Source: Thermodesulfovibrionia bacterium (GTDB lineage: Bacteria > Nitrospirota > Thermodesulfovibrionia > UBA6902). Taken from it: DNA of 56,147 nt. The notes under the pieces were generated by a model, which made no database searches, had not been told where the DNA came from, and was given only the letters and a program-made list of their open reading frames with translations. The position numbers were made by a program, and so were the translations under genes. Below, one piece after another: positions 49,298 to 56,147 of this stretch. The stretch spans positions 1 to 56,147 of the forward strand of contig JAGVGM010000236.1 in the NCBI GenBank assembly GCA_020057065.1, written 5' to 3'. Positions within the stretch are counted from its first letter, which is position 1; every line of letters starts with the position of its first letter.

Positions 49298-49807
49298 TTG
49301 TTTCTTCTCGAAATAGAGTCCGGCGCCAAAGTATTCATTGACGCAAATATTTTTGTATATCACTTCTCCAAAGGCTCTGAATTCAATAAATCCTGCACCG
49401 ATTTTCTTTACAGGGTTGAGACCTCTCAAATTCATGGATTCACCTCAGCCGGAATCATAATGGAAGCATCCCACCGTCTCATGATGGTAGAAGCATCATC
49501 CGTTCTTGATGTAGAGATCAAAAACCTCCCGAAGTATCTTAAACAACACCCGGACGTTGTGAAACAATTAACCAAACATTTAACCGTGCCGAATAAAATT
49601 GCAGGGCTTAATATTGAAATAGTCCAGATAACGCAAAAGGTTATCGACGCCAGCCAGCTTAATAAAACAAAATACGGCTTTTTATCCAATGACTCTCTCA
49701 CTCTCAAAATAATGGAAGATATGGGCCTTGCCAATATCGCATCAAACGATTCCGATTTTAAACGTGTTGACTGGCTCAAGCTTTATCTCCCATCTTCATC
49801 TGAATAA
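49298..49807 (+). CDS. PIN-domain ribonuclease toxin
   Basis: A 169-residue PIN protein beginning at TTG 49298. VFIDANIFVYHF (12-23) carries D15 and N17. FTSAGIIMEASHRLMM carries the conserved acidic residue, and FLSNDSLTLKIM and IASNDSDFKRV supply the C-terminal acids. It is clearly related to the VapC at 1778-2290 in FIDANIF, the R(I/V)ETS segment and the following helix, but that toxin has an AbrB antitoxin. All predicted metal ligands are present. Confidence 0.85.
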   Translation: MFLLEIESGAKVFIDANIFVYHFSKGSEFNKSCTDFLYRVETSQIHGFTSAGIIMEASHRLMMVEASSVLDVEIKNLPKYLKQHPDVVKQLTKHLTVPNKIAGLNIEIVQITQKVIDASQLNKTKYGFLSNDSLTLKIMEDMGLANIASNDSDFKRVDWLKLYLPSSSE

Positions 49808-49852
49808 ATTCCTTTTTTTTCGTCATTCCGTCTTGTCCTGATTTTTGTTCAG

Positions 49853-49931
49853 TAACCCCTCCTTACCTCCCCTTAAACTAAGTGGAGGAAGTTATCTCCC
49901 CTCTTAGGTTAAGAGGGGCCGGGGGAGTTAC
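49853..49931. repeat. 79-bp palindromic repeat, copy 1
   Basis: It contains CCTCCCCTTAA...GTGGAGG, then CTCCCCTCTTAGGTTAAGAG and GGGCCGGGGGAGTTAC. Copy 2 at 50805-50884 is in the same orientation and nearly identical, so the two flank the tail-collar gene as direct repeats. Copy 1 ends at that gene's stop codon. Confidence 0.8.
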
Positions 49932-50747
49932 CTACAACTTCATAATAAACGCCAGCGCGTAATAAGGAGGACGATTTTCATGAGCTGCTCCGCCTCCTTG
50001 TAACGGAATTGAGTGATTATGATTGTTGCTTTGACTTGCAACTGGTTCATCATTTCCGCTACTTGCTTTTTGCCCCAGTCTTACCATAGGATAATCCCCA
50101 GTGGTTCCACCATGATTATGAGAAGGCATTTCATTAACTGTCAGAGTATGAGTCGCCTCCCCTCCTGTTGCCGCAACGGCATATGAATTCCCCGCACCCA
50201 CAACAAACCTGTCCCTCAAATCAGGCGTACCATTCGTTCCATCACACAATGCCCATCCCGCAGGAATCTGATTCACAGCCCCGCTCCACATGATGATTCC
50301 ACCTTTAGGAACTCCGTTTCCGGCTGAGAATGCATAACCAACGCTCGTTATCTGCTGTCTTGGCATCATCTCCGAATCTGTCCCGACTTTGATGCCGAGA
50401 TATGCCGTAGGGTATTGAGCAAAAAAATCAGCAGTCAGAGGATTGGTGTTGTTATTCTTATTATGAAACCCAAGCATCACGTTATACGTGCCGTTTACCA
50501 CCGTAACCTTTGACGTTGAAGAATTCCATGTCTCCGACCACAGCACATTCCCGCCCGACGGAGCATCATAAATCCTGAACACCATGTCAAAATTCCCCGT
50601 CACCGGCGCCCCGTTCTTGTCCGTCAGCGTCCCGTTGTAGTTGATAAGCTGAGGTACATTAACAGCGTAGGACGCCACAACAGAAAATAAAACAACCACC
50701 GCTGTTAATAAAATGATTGTGATTAGCCTTGTTCTATACATATTCAT
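49932..50747 (-). CDS. Secreted protein with phage tail-collar domain
   Basis: A 271-residue protein with a signal peptide (LITIILLTAVVVLFSVVASYA). Residues 30-145 form a beta-rich domain (VPQLINYNGTLTDKNGAPVT, then MVFRIYD). Residues 150-271 are a tail collar (PF07484-like) domain: GGIIMWSGAVNQIPAGWALC, DGTNGTPDLRDRFVVGAG, with H-N-H repeats (PSHNHGG, NNHNHSIPL) that could bind metal. The export signal and lack of other phage genes argue for a surface adhesin-type protein, not a prophage part. It is flanked by direct repeats. Confidence 0.85.
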   Translation of the reverse strand: MNMYRTRLITIILLTAVVVLFSVVASYAVNVPQLINYNGTLTDKNGAPVTGNFDMVFRIYDAPSGGNVLWSETWNSSTSKVTVVNGTYNVMLGFHNKNNNTNPLTADFFAQYPTAYLGIKVGTDSEMMPRQQITSVGYAFSAGNGVPKGGIIMWSGAVNQIPAGWALCDGTNGTPDLRDRFVVGAGNSYAVAATGGEATHTLTVNEMPSHNHGGTTGDYPMVRLGQKASSGNDEPVASQSNNHNHSIPLQGGGAAHENRPPYYALAFIMKL

Positions 50748-50804
50748 TCCTCCTTTGTGTATGTGAAGTTATAATTGCTGTTCTTATCATCCCTATTCTT
50801 CTAA

Positions 50805-50884
50805 TAACCCCTCCTAACCTCCCCTTAACCTAAGGGGAGGAAGCTTGACTCCCCTCTTAGTTTAAGAGGGGCCGGGGGAGTTAC
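50805..50884. repeat. 80-bp palindromic repeat, copy 2
   Basis: Partner of 49853-49931, same orientation. It contains CCTCCCCTTAACCTAAGGGG and the GAGGGGCCGGGGGAGTTAC end. It lies 57 bp upstream of the tail-collar gene start. Confidence 0.8.
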
Positions 50885-50887
50885 AAA

Positions 50888-50919
50888 AAAAAGGGCGTGT
50901 CGCATGACACGCCCTTTTT
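50888..50919. terminator. Bidirectional intrinsic terminator
   Basis: AAAAAGGGCGTGTC and GACACGCCCTTTTT pair over 14 bp around a GCAT loop. Both strands have a U-run. Confidence 0.85.
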
Positions 50920-50950
50920 AAAATAAAAATATTTCTGAATAAGACTTAAA

Positions 50951-50974
50951 TCTGTCTGTCTGTCTGTCTGTCTG
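50951..50974. repeat. Simple tetranucleotide repeat (TCTG)6
   Basis: Six perfect TCTG units in an intergenic region. Slippage would alter the spacing between the terminator and the folded stretch at 50975-51020 (TGCAAAAT/ATTTTGCA arms). The remainder of 50748-51245 contains no gene I can support. Confidence 0.85.
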
Positions 50975-51245
50975 TGCAAAATGCTTGCCATAAGGTAAAA
51001 ACCCCTTCCCTGATTTTGCATCATGTTTTAAAGAAATGGGTAGCTAAAGAGCTTCAGCTTCTTCTCAATTGGATAGCTTATTTATACAAGATATCTCCTT
51101 ATTCTGTCAAGAAAATTCGTTATTTGCCTGATTGTGCAAATGGAAGATAGAAGGGAAACACACCCCTGACCCCTCTTGATAGAGGGGAATACTTTGGAAT
51201 AATCTTACTTTCTAAAGAATCTTCGCGGTATGCAGTGGTTTTATT

Positions 51246-51536
51246 CTACTTTAAACGTTTCAGATATTCATCCCATTCAACCGGAAGTAAATGCTTCTTT
51301 TTGTTATTGCAATCCTTACAGGCTGGAACCACATTGTTCTTTACGGATTTTCCTCCCCTTACAATGGGCACAATATGGTCCATTGTCAGCTCATTGTGCG
51401 ACATTTTTCCCCCGCAATAATAACACTCTCCTTCATCACATTTCCGCTTCCACCACTGCGTATTACGAAGTTCCCGGGCCTTCTGTTTTTCTTTTTTGAT
51501 CTCCTGATCGGTAACCGCAGAAATAAAGTAATCCAT
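51246..51536 (-). CDS. HNH endonuclease
   Basis: About 96 residues from the ATG at 51536, chosen because GAGG lies 10 nt upstream; the longer open frame has no coding character. CYYCGGKM and CKDCNNKK are the two zinc-ribbon CxxC pairs flanking ELTMDHIVPIVRGGKS, the His-metal finger with catalytic H. VKNNVVPAC completes the HNH fold. Single small HNH proteins of this kind occur near mobile or cold-shock genes. Target unknown. Confidence 0.88.
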   Translation of the reverse strand: MDYFISAVTDQEIKKEKQKARELRNTQWWKRKCDEGECYYCGGKMSHNELTMDHIVPIVRGGKSVKNNVVPACKDCNNKKKHLLPVEWDEYLKRLK

Positions 51537-51569
51537 TTTATTCAACCTCAATTCAGTGTACTTAAAAAA

Positions 51570-51616
51570 GTACGGAAGTGCAATAGTGCAAAAGCGCGGA
51601 AGTGCAATAGCATAAA
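51570..51616. repeat. Degenerate octamer array (GTGCAATA/GCGCGGAA type)
   Basis: GTACGGAA GTGCAATA GTGCAAAA GCGCGGAA GTGCAATA GCATAAAA repeats with period 8 just upstream of the HNH gene start. Confidence 0.7.
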
Positions 51617-51685
51617 AATAATTTGACTTTTCATAATGAAAGATGTCATCATTGATGTGAAGTTTTATGAGTTTTTGACACAAGC

Positions 51686-51722
51686 AAGGCCACAAAGACT
51701 TAAAGCTTTGTGGCCTTTTTTT
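51686..51722 (+). promoter_or_regulatory. Terminator-like attenuator in the csp leader
   Basis: AAGGCCACAAAG (51686-51697) and CTTTGTGGCCTT (51706-51717) form a 12-bp stem with an 8-nt loop and a T7 run. It lies 55 bp upstream of the cspA start, with no plus-strand gene before it for about 1.9 kb. A second hairpin, TTAATTCC-GTC-GGAATTAA, follows at 51731-51749. The same hairpin core recurs before the second csp gene at 56037. Confidence 0.65.
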
Positions 51723-51777
51723 GTAATGGTTTAATTCCGTCGGAATTAACATTATTAAGCAAGGAGGTAAGTCAGCA

Positions 51778-51981
51778 ATGGCAAAAGGGACCGTAAAATG
51801 GTTTAATGAGTCCAAAGGATTTGGTTTCATAACCCAGGATGATGGTGGCGCCGATGTATTTGCGCACTATTCTGAAATTCAGGGCGATGGTTTCAGAAAC
51901 CTGTCTGAAGGCGATGCTGTAAGCTTTGAAGTCGTTAAAGGCGATAAGGGACTGAAGGCAGTAAATATCGTAAAACAGTAA
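51778..51981 (+). CDS. cspA: Cold-shock protein, CspA family
   Basis: A 67-residue canonical [19 protein letters not shown] gives the first strands and RNP1 (KGFGFI), VFAHYSEI gives RNP2, and the acidic-basic spacing to VKQ is normal. It binds single-stranded RNA and opens structure at low temperature. AAGGAGG lies 10 nt upstream. The leader carries a terminator-like hairpin and a second stem, and a strong terminator follows the stop. Confidence 0.97.
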   Translation: MAKGTVKWFNESKGFGFITQDDGGADVFAHYSEIQGDGFRNLSEGDAVSFEVVKGDKGLKAVNIVKQ

Positions 51982-51986
51982 ATCCG

Positions 51987-52021
51987 AAAAGCAGGCCCCT
52001 TCAGCCAGGGCCTGCTTTTTC
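51987..52021 (+). terminator. Intrinsic terminator after cspA
   Basis: GCAGGCCC (51991-51998) and GGGCCTGC (52008-52015) pair perfectly, flanked by A4 and T5. Confidence 0.85.
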
Positions 52022-52120
52022 AACAGGCCACTGAATCTTTGACCTCTCTTTAGTAATTTGGCTGTTTAATTCTAACTGTAATAAACATTTTTAAACGTTT
52101 AATCAATCGAGGAGGCAACT

Positions 52121-52312
52121 ATGGCAATGCGTTCCGGCATGTATAGCAGCAATAAGCGGAAAAAAGAGCTGATGCGACACAAAAAACAGGAAGAGAAAAG
52201 ATTGAAACGCCAAAACAACGTTAAAGTTGCTTCTCTGGAACCTGAAGTACAAGACTCGATGAATATCGCATTGGAATTCTCCGGCGATACGCCCGCATTA
52301 ACGGATAAATAG
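52121..52312 (+). CDS. Small basic protein after cspA
   Basis: A 63-residue protein starting MAMRSGMYSSNKRKKELMRH. It is strongly basic in residues 12-35 (RKKELMRHKKQEEKRLKRQ) and acidic toward the C-terminus. I do not recognise a domain. GAGGAGG precedes the ATG and a distinct upstream region separates it from cspA, so it has its own expression unit. The basic helix suggests RNA or ribosome binding. I have a sense that similar short proteins sit near csp genes elsewhere, but that is weak memory. Confidence 0.7.
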   Translation: MAMRSGMYSSNKRKKELMRHKKQEEKRLKRQNNVKVASLEPEVQDSMNIALEFSGDTPALTDK

Positions 52313-52340
52313 AGGATAAGGTACGGAGAAAGGTAAAAAT

Positions 52341-52790
52341 ATGAATAGCAATTACACAACTGGTGAATATATTGAGTCATGGTGCACAAAATGCGAATTG
52401 GAGCTGGGTCACACAATTATTGCCATGGTAGATAATTTACCTAAGAGAGTTAAATGTAATACCTGCAGTGGAGAACATAATTACCGTACCAACCCATCTG
52501 AAAAAAGCCGGACCAAATCAAAAAGCCCTTCCCGAAAAGCAAAAGCACAAGAGATTAATTACAATGAACATATATCACGACTAACAGGCGGTGATTTTTC
52601 AAATGCCAGAAAATATAGTATAAATGGCAATTTTGAAAAAGATGAGGTAATAGACCATTCTCAATTTGGGATCGGAATAGTCTTATCTATAATTAAAATT
52701 AGCAAAATGGAAATTCTTTTTAAGGATGGGCCTAAACTGCTAATTCAAAACAGAGAAGCTTTGGCAGGCGCCAACGATAATACTTTATAA
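52341..52790 (+). CDS. Zinc-ribbon protein with CarD/Tudor-like C-terminal domain
   Basis: A 149-residue protein. CTKC (residues 15-18) and CNTC (39-42) form an N-terminal zinc ribbon. A Lys/Ser-rich linker (52-68) leads to a beta-rich end, DHSQFGIGIVLSIIKISKME then ILFKDGPKLL, which follows the 'H-x-x-F-G-x-G-x-V...V-x-F-x-x-G-x-K-x-L' pattern of CarD-, UvrD-tail- and Mfd-type Tudor folds. Such folds bind RNA polymerase or nucleic acid. It lies 28 bp after the small basic gene, probably in one unit. Exact role unknown. Confidence 0.7.
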   Translation: MNSNYTTGEYIESWCTKCELELGHTIIAMVDNLPKRVKCNTCSGEHNYRTNPSEKSRTKSKSPSRKAKAQEINYNEHISRLTGGDFSNARKYSINGNFEKDEVIDHSQFGIGIVLSIIKISKMEILFKDGPKLLIQNREALAGANDNTL

Positions 52791-52947
52791 AACAAATGCC
52801 TTTCTAACTTTCCTGTCTTCAAATCTCCGCACTACCAACCGTTCGAGGACAGCGGATATTTCAATGCTGTGAGATGAGACTTCTATAAATGAAGCGGGAA
52901 CGGCCCAATAGGAGTTCACGCTCACATCAGTGAAAAGGGCAAAACTG

Positions 52948-54291
52948 TTAGACAGAATTGCGCGCCCGGTTAGTGTTTTCTGTTGACGCAAAAGAGTAAC
53001 GTGAGAAACTTCTCTTTGATGCCTTTGGGACTTTTGTACTTGTGAACTTCCGCGCTTCTGTCCTTTCTGTCTTATGCTCCTTCCGTTTTGGAGCAACAGC
53101 GGCATACACCCTTCGGCGCTGCGGCTCACGCGGCGAGCGGGCAAATTCGGTATCACGCACAGGTGTTGTTTTTTTGTAATCAAAGCCTTCAAGCGTGCGG
53201 CGCTCTACTTTTTCACCAAGGATACGTTCGATGGAGCAAACCATTTCGCCGTCTTCACGGGTAATGAACGTAAAGGCATCGCCGGTCTTTGCGGCACGGC
53301 CGGTGCGGCCTATACGATGCGTATATGCGTCGGCGGTATCCGGCATGTCGTAGTTAATGACGTGGGATATGCCTGAAACATCTATACCGCGCGCCGCGAT
53401 ATCTGTTGCGACAAGGATCTGATACGAGCCATCGCGGAATCCGTCAAGCGCTGCCTGCCGTCTGTTCTGCGAGAGATTTCCCTGCAATGAAGCTGCACGA
53501 TAGCCGGCGTTTTCCAGCAGTTGCCCCACGCGCTTGGCGCGGTGCTTGGTGCGAGTAAAGATCAGTACAGAGTCAGTGTCGGTATGGCGCAGCAGTTCGA
53601 GGAGGAGAGCGGTTTTGAGGTGCTGATCAACAGGATAGAGTGCGTGTGTAACAGTATTCAGTGGTGCAGTGTGATCAACCTGCACCGTAACCGGAGCATG
53701 CAGTATCTCGTGGGTTAGCCTACGGATATCATCGGGCATGGTTGCCGAGAACAACAAAGTTTGCCGCTTTGCCGGAACATACTTGATTATCTTTCTGATA
53801 TCAGGCAGGAAGCCCATGTCAAACATACGGTCTGCCTCGTCAAGCACAAGCACCTCCATGTGAGACAAGTTGATAGTACGCTGATTGATGTGATCGAGCA
53901 AACGACCCGGACAGGCCACAATAATCTCGACACCGTTTTTTATTTTCTGTATCTGCTGGTTCATGCCCACGCCTCCGTAAACGGTTGCGCTCCTGAGACG
54001 GGTCTGCTGTCCCAGACTTCCGAACGCCTCGTGGGTCTGCTCTGCCAGTTCGCGCGTCGGCGCGATGATGAGGGCGCGAACCCGGCCGCGCGGTCCCTGC
54101 ATAAGACGATGCAGGATCGGCAGCACAAAGGCCGCTGTCTTGCCTGTTCCTGTCTGTGCCAATCCCATTACGTCGTGTCCCATGAGAACCGGCGGGATAG
54201 CCTGCGCCTGAATCGGCGTCGGCGTTACATAACCCGCGGCCTTTACCCCGGCCGCAACATTGGGGTGTAAATCAAATTCATTAAATTCCAT
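52948..54291 (-). CDS. rhlE: DEAD-box RNA helicase (RhlE type)
   Basis: A 447-residue helicase. The Q motif (YVTPTPIQAQAIP), AQTGTGKT (45-52), PTRELAEQ, DEAD (151-154), LLFSATMP, VLIFTRTKHRAK, GNLSQNRRQAAL and HRIGRTGRA are all present. The C-terminal tail is basic and low in complexity, as in RhlE proteins that unwind ribosomal RNA at low temperature. GC content is clearly higher than in its neighbours (codons such as CGC and GCC abound), suggesting acquisition from a GC-rich donor. It sits next to the csp genes, a plausible functional link. Confidence 0.95.
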   Translation of the reverse strand: MEFNEFDLHPNVAAGVKAAGYVTPTPIQAQAIPPVLMGHDVMGLAQTGTGKTAAFVLPILHRLMQGPRGRVRALIIAPTRELAEQTHEAFGSLGQQTRLRSATVYGGVGMNQQIQKIKNGVEIIVACPGRLLDHINQRTINLSHMEVLVLDEADRMFDMGFLPDIRKIIKYVPAKRQTLLFSATMPDDIRRLTHEILHAPVTVQVDHTAPLNTVTHALYPVDQHLKTALLLELLRHTDTDSVLIFTRTKHRAKRVGQLLENAGYRAASLQGNLSQNRRQAALDGFRDGSYQILVATDIAARGIDVSGISHVINYDMPDTADAYTHRIGRTGRAAKTGDAFTFITREDGEMVCSIERILGEKVERRTLEGFDYKKTTPVRDTEFARSPREPQRRRVYAAVAPKRKEHKTERTEARKFTSTKVPKASKRSFSRYSFASTENTNRARNSV

Positions 54292-54433
54292 AAAACTCCT
54301 TCTTTCTTTTGTTCTGCGTTCGGGGGGAAAAAGCCAAGGTGTATTCGAGGGATTACAATGACGTAGTTCTCATCCGTGTACTGCAGTTATTTCTTATGAC
54401 TAAGCGTAACAGTTTGGGAAAGTTGTGTCAAGT

Positions 54434-54562
54434 ATGACTTAAAAAGCGCAGAAGTACAAAAGCTCAAACGCCAAGAAAGAACAACAAATGTTCCGGACTT
54501 CTGCTCTTTTGAACTTTTGAACTCTGGTACTTCCACGCTCTTCCAAGTATCCGCTCTTTTGT
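54434..54562. repeat. Octamer arrays in both orientations
   Basis: GCGCAGAA GTACAAAA GCTCAAAC GCCAAGAA is followed by a complementary run, GCTCTTTT GAACTTTT GAACTCTG GTACTTCC ACGCTCTT. Together they form a large imperfect stem in the gap between rhlE and the ABM gene. I see no gene in 54292-54617. Confidence 0.65.
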
Positions 54563-54617
54563 ACTAAAATATGTTTTATGTACAAATCATAAAATACAAC
54601 ATAAAGCGAGGATGCTG

Positions 54618-54947
54618 ATGAAAGAATATGTTATGATTCCTTTTAAGGTAAAGGAAGACAGGCTTGATGAGGCGAAGACGGCAATAAATGAACTTATCTC
54701 TAACGTAAGGGAAAAAGAGCCCGGAACTCTGCTCTACAAATCACTTCAGTTAAAGAAAGACCCGACAAGTTTTATTAATTTCATGATCTTTGCCGACAAA
54801 GACGCTCACATGGACCATCGCTCCGCAGCATATGTAATGGATTTTGTGAAAAAGCTGTATAGTCTTTGCACTGATGAGCCATTCCCGATTTTTCTTGAAA
54901 ATTTTGATTCATGCGGAATTGCTGATGGAGCGTTGGAGAAGAAGTAG
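54618..54947 (+). CDS. ABM-domain (antibiotic biosynthesis monooxygenase-like) protein
   Basis: About 109 residues with a dimeric alpha/beta ferredoxin-like fold: PFKVKEDRLDEAKTAINELI, EPGTLLYKSLQLKKDPTSFI, NFMIFADKDAHMDHRSAAYV. The pattern E-P-G-x-L-x-Y followed by F-x-x-x-x-x-x-x-H is that of putative quinol or heme-linked monooxygenases (PF03992). No cofactor residue can be assigned with certainty. GAGG lies 6 nt before the ATG at 54618; ATG 54612 is an alternative. Confidence 0.8.
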   Translation: MKEYVMIPFKVKEDRLDEAKTAINELISNVREKEPGTLLYKSLQLKKDPTSFINFMIFADKDAHMDHRSAAYVMDFVKKLYSLCTDEPFPIFLENFDSCGIADGALEKK

Positions 54948-55071
54948 AAGGGAGCTATGCAAAAGTCGCAGCCGCGGACAGTAAAGGTGGTTTGAACAGT
55001 TTTTTACTTTTTCACTTACGATCTTCCGCGCTTACGCACTCCCGTTCTGTGGTACTATAGAAGAGACATTT

Positions 55072-55926
55072 ATGAATTACATCAATATTGCAAGCAAGTC
55101 TGAACTTCAATCATACCTGAGGAGGTATGAAGATAAAGGGCTCCATATAATCGCCTTAGATATAGAAGCGGAATCTAATTTACATGCTTACGGAGAAAAA
55201 TTATGCTTGACGCAAATCTTCGATGGAGTGAACAATATAATCATTGATCCCTTAAGAATAGATCACGATTCCCTTAAACTGCTCTTTGAAAATACAGGCA
55301 TCCTGAAAGTAATGTATGATGCAGGGAGCGACTTATCTTTACTTAAAAACACTTCCAATATAGAAATAAAATCGATACTGGATTTAAGGCCGGCTGTTGA
55401 GCTCCTTGATTATGATAAGAAGGATCTTCATTCAGTAGTTGCATTTGAACTTGGAATATTTCTGGAAAAGAAAAAGAAATTTCAGAAACATGATTGGACA
55501 AACAGGCCGTTATCTGAACAGGCCCTTGATTATGCACTCAATGATGTTATACATCTGCTTGCATTAAAAGATGTCATTTTAGCAAAACTGTACGCAAAGA
55601 AACTGTTTGAGCCTTTTCTCCTGAAGAACTTACAGATCCAGAACAAAGATTACACCAGAAATCCGGAAGATAAATACAGAAAAATAAACGGATATAGCAG
55701 TCTTCGAGATGATAAAAGGACCATTTTCCGCAGAGTTTTTGATATCAGAGAAAAATATGCGAAACTATGTAACATGCCGCCTCATAATGTTATTCATAAG
55801 TCTGATTTAATCAATATAGTAAAAGATCCAAAATTCGTTGATCATATGCGATTCACAAAAAGGTTCAGTATGGCTTTAATTCAGGACATATTGCATGAGC
55901 TGAGAATAGCTATTAAAGCAGTTTAA
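55072..55926 (+). CDS. RNase D-like 3'-5' exonuclease with HRDC domain
   Basis: A 284-residue DnaQ-fold DEDDy exonuclease. D30 and E32 (ALDIEAES), D87 (YDAGSDLSLL), Y154 and D158 (DYALNDVIHL) form the active site. The C-terminal 75 residues (FDIREKYAKLCNMPPHNVIH then SDLINIVKDPK) form an HRDC domain. It is about 80 residues shorter than Escherichia coli RNase D, with one HRDC instead of two. It probably trims structured RNAs. Downstream lies the second csp promoter. Confidence 0.9.
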   Translation: MNYINIASKSELQSYLRRYEDKGLHIIALDIEAESNLHAYGEKLCLTQIFDGVNNIIIDPLRIDHDSLKLLFENTGILKVMYDAGSDLSLLKNTSNIEIKSILDLRPAVELLDYDKKDLHSVVAFELGIFLEKKKKFQKHDWTNRPLSEQALDYALNDVIHLLALKDVILAKLYAKKLFEPFLLKNLQIQNKDYTRNPEDKYRKINGYSSLRDDKRTIFRRVFDIREKYAKLCNMPPHNVIHKSDLINIVKDPKFVDHMRFTKRFSMALIQDILHELRIAIKAV

Positions 55927-55971
55927 ATGAGCAAAGAAAAATAGTGCCAATTATCCATATTGCAATAGTGC

Positions 55972-56001
55972 TTGACGAACTATTGGAAATAATGCTATAG
56001 T
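55972..56001 (+). promoter_or_regulatory. Promoter of the second csp gene
   Basis: TTGACG (55972-55977), 18 bp, TATAGT (55996-56001). The predicted leader is about 110 nt and contains the attenuator at 56037. Confidence 0.55.
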
Positions 56002-56035
56002 AAAAACAGAATTTTAGAAGTTTTTGCGTTTACAG

Positions 56036-56080
56036 AGGCCACAAAGACTTTTGACTTTGTGGCTTTTTTTGTTGTGGCCT
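56036..56080 (+). promoter_or_regulatory. Terminator-like attenuator with alternative pairing before the second csp gene
   Basis: GCCACAAAG (56038-56046) and CTTTGTGGC (56055-56063) form the terminator stem, followed by T7. AGGCCACAA (56036-56044) can instead pair with TTGTGGCCT (56072-56080), which would open the terminator. The hairpin core CACAAAGACTT...CTTTGTGGC is shared with the first csp leader. Confidence 0.6.
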
Positions 56081-56116
56081 TCTGAGATTTATTTTAAGAA
56101 GAAGGAGGTAAAAGAA

Positions 56117-56147
56117 ATGACTCAAGGAACAGTGAAATGGTTTAATG
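56117..56147 (+). CDS. Cold-shock protein, CspA family (partial, 5' end only)
   Basis: The frame begins MTQGTVKWFN and runs off the window edge. GTVKWFN is the first strand of the canonical CSP fold, as in the cspA at 51778. GGAGGT lies 8 nt upstream. Only ten codons are visible, so the call rests on this motif and the shared leader hairpin. Confidence 0.85.
   Translation, partial: MTQGTVKWFN

Noticed and set aside
49932-50747. Prophage remnant
   Set aside because: The tail-collar protein has a Sec signal peptide and no phage genes nearby, so a host surface protein is more likely.
50951-50974. CRISPR array
   Set aside because: The unit is 4 bp with no spacers. None of the 7- or 8-mer arrays has the repeat and spacer lengths of CRISPR, and no cas gene is present.
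52785-53192. 135-residue minus-strand ORF overlapping the end of rhlE
   Set aside because: It overlaps the helicase C-terminus in another frame, with no start signal or recognisable domain.

Overview
The window reads as the chromosome of a Gram-negative bacterium of moderate GC (about 40-45% by eye). An outer membrane with lipid A is implied by lpxC, a late lipid A acyltransferase and a sedoheptulose-7-phosphate isomerase. The mix of families (endonuclease-type MutL, zinc-ribbon/RNase H pair, AmmeMemoRadiSam enzyme, a bacterial MtrA-like/DUF4346 protein, many degenerate 7- and 8-mer arrays) suggests Nitrospirota or a related deep lineage. That assignment is an inference; no rRNA is present to settle it.

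Layout. 1-3287 is a graveyard of defence genes: a DinD tail fused to a restriction-enzyme tail, an intact AAA+ ATPase, and shards of brxA, brxB and pglX (a BREX relic) with a live VapBC pair between them. 3288-6639 is a core block mutL-miaA-hfq-Nudix. 6640-12543 is accessory: an orphan 435-aa protein, a broken P-loop ATPase, an XRE/nucleotidyltransferase-like pair, and an AbiE toxin-antitoxin operon. The AbiE operon lies between two 167-bp copies of the guaA 3' end, so it looks like an island inserted at guaA. 12544-31353 is mostly core: guaA, a nucleotidyltransferase pair, purN, a lipid A acyltransferase, argH, an FN3 lipoprotein, gmhA, amidase-GerMN-murI-rph, radC, purH-purD-purE, a cold-shock-like protein, parAB and the MtrA-like protein. 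31484-41457 holds tRNA-Met, the zinc-ribbon/RNase H pair, a candidate structured small RNA, dedA, a DRE-TIM aldolase-like enzyme, AmrS with a DtxR-type regulator, a winged-helix regulator, a 28-aa lysine-rich miniprotein, lpxC, tldD and mtnP.

41577-50747 is an extracellular and toxin region on the minus strand. It has a tail-collar-domain secreted protein, a second PIN toxin-antitoxin pair, a small RHS protein with a phospholipase A2-like C-terminal domain, and a huge SpvB/RHS/thrombospondin-3/Ig protein now split by a frameshift. 51246-56147 is a cold-shock and RNA-metabolism neighbourhood: HNH nuclease, cspA, two small conserved proteins, a GC-rich RhlE-type helicase, an ABM-domain protein, an RNase D-like exonuclease and the start of a second cspA. 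Both csp genes have nearly the same terminator-like hairpin in their leader.

The gene sets fit together as purine synthesis (purN, purH, purD, purE, guaA), envelope assembly (lpxC, acyltransferase, gmhA, murI, amidase), RNA modification and turnover (miaA, hfq, rph, RNase D-like, RhlE, Csp), and chromosome maintenance (mutL, parAB). Several starts have a -10-like box 5-7 nt upstream and no Shine-Dalgarno, which suggests leaderless transcripts are used here.
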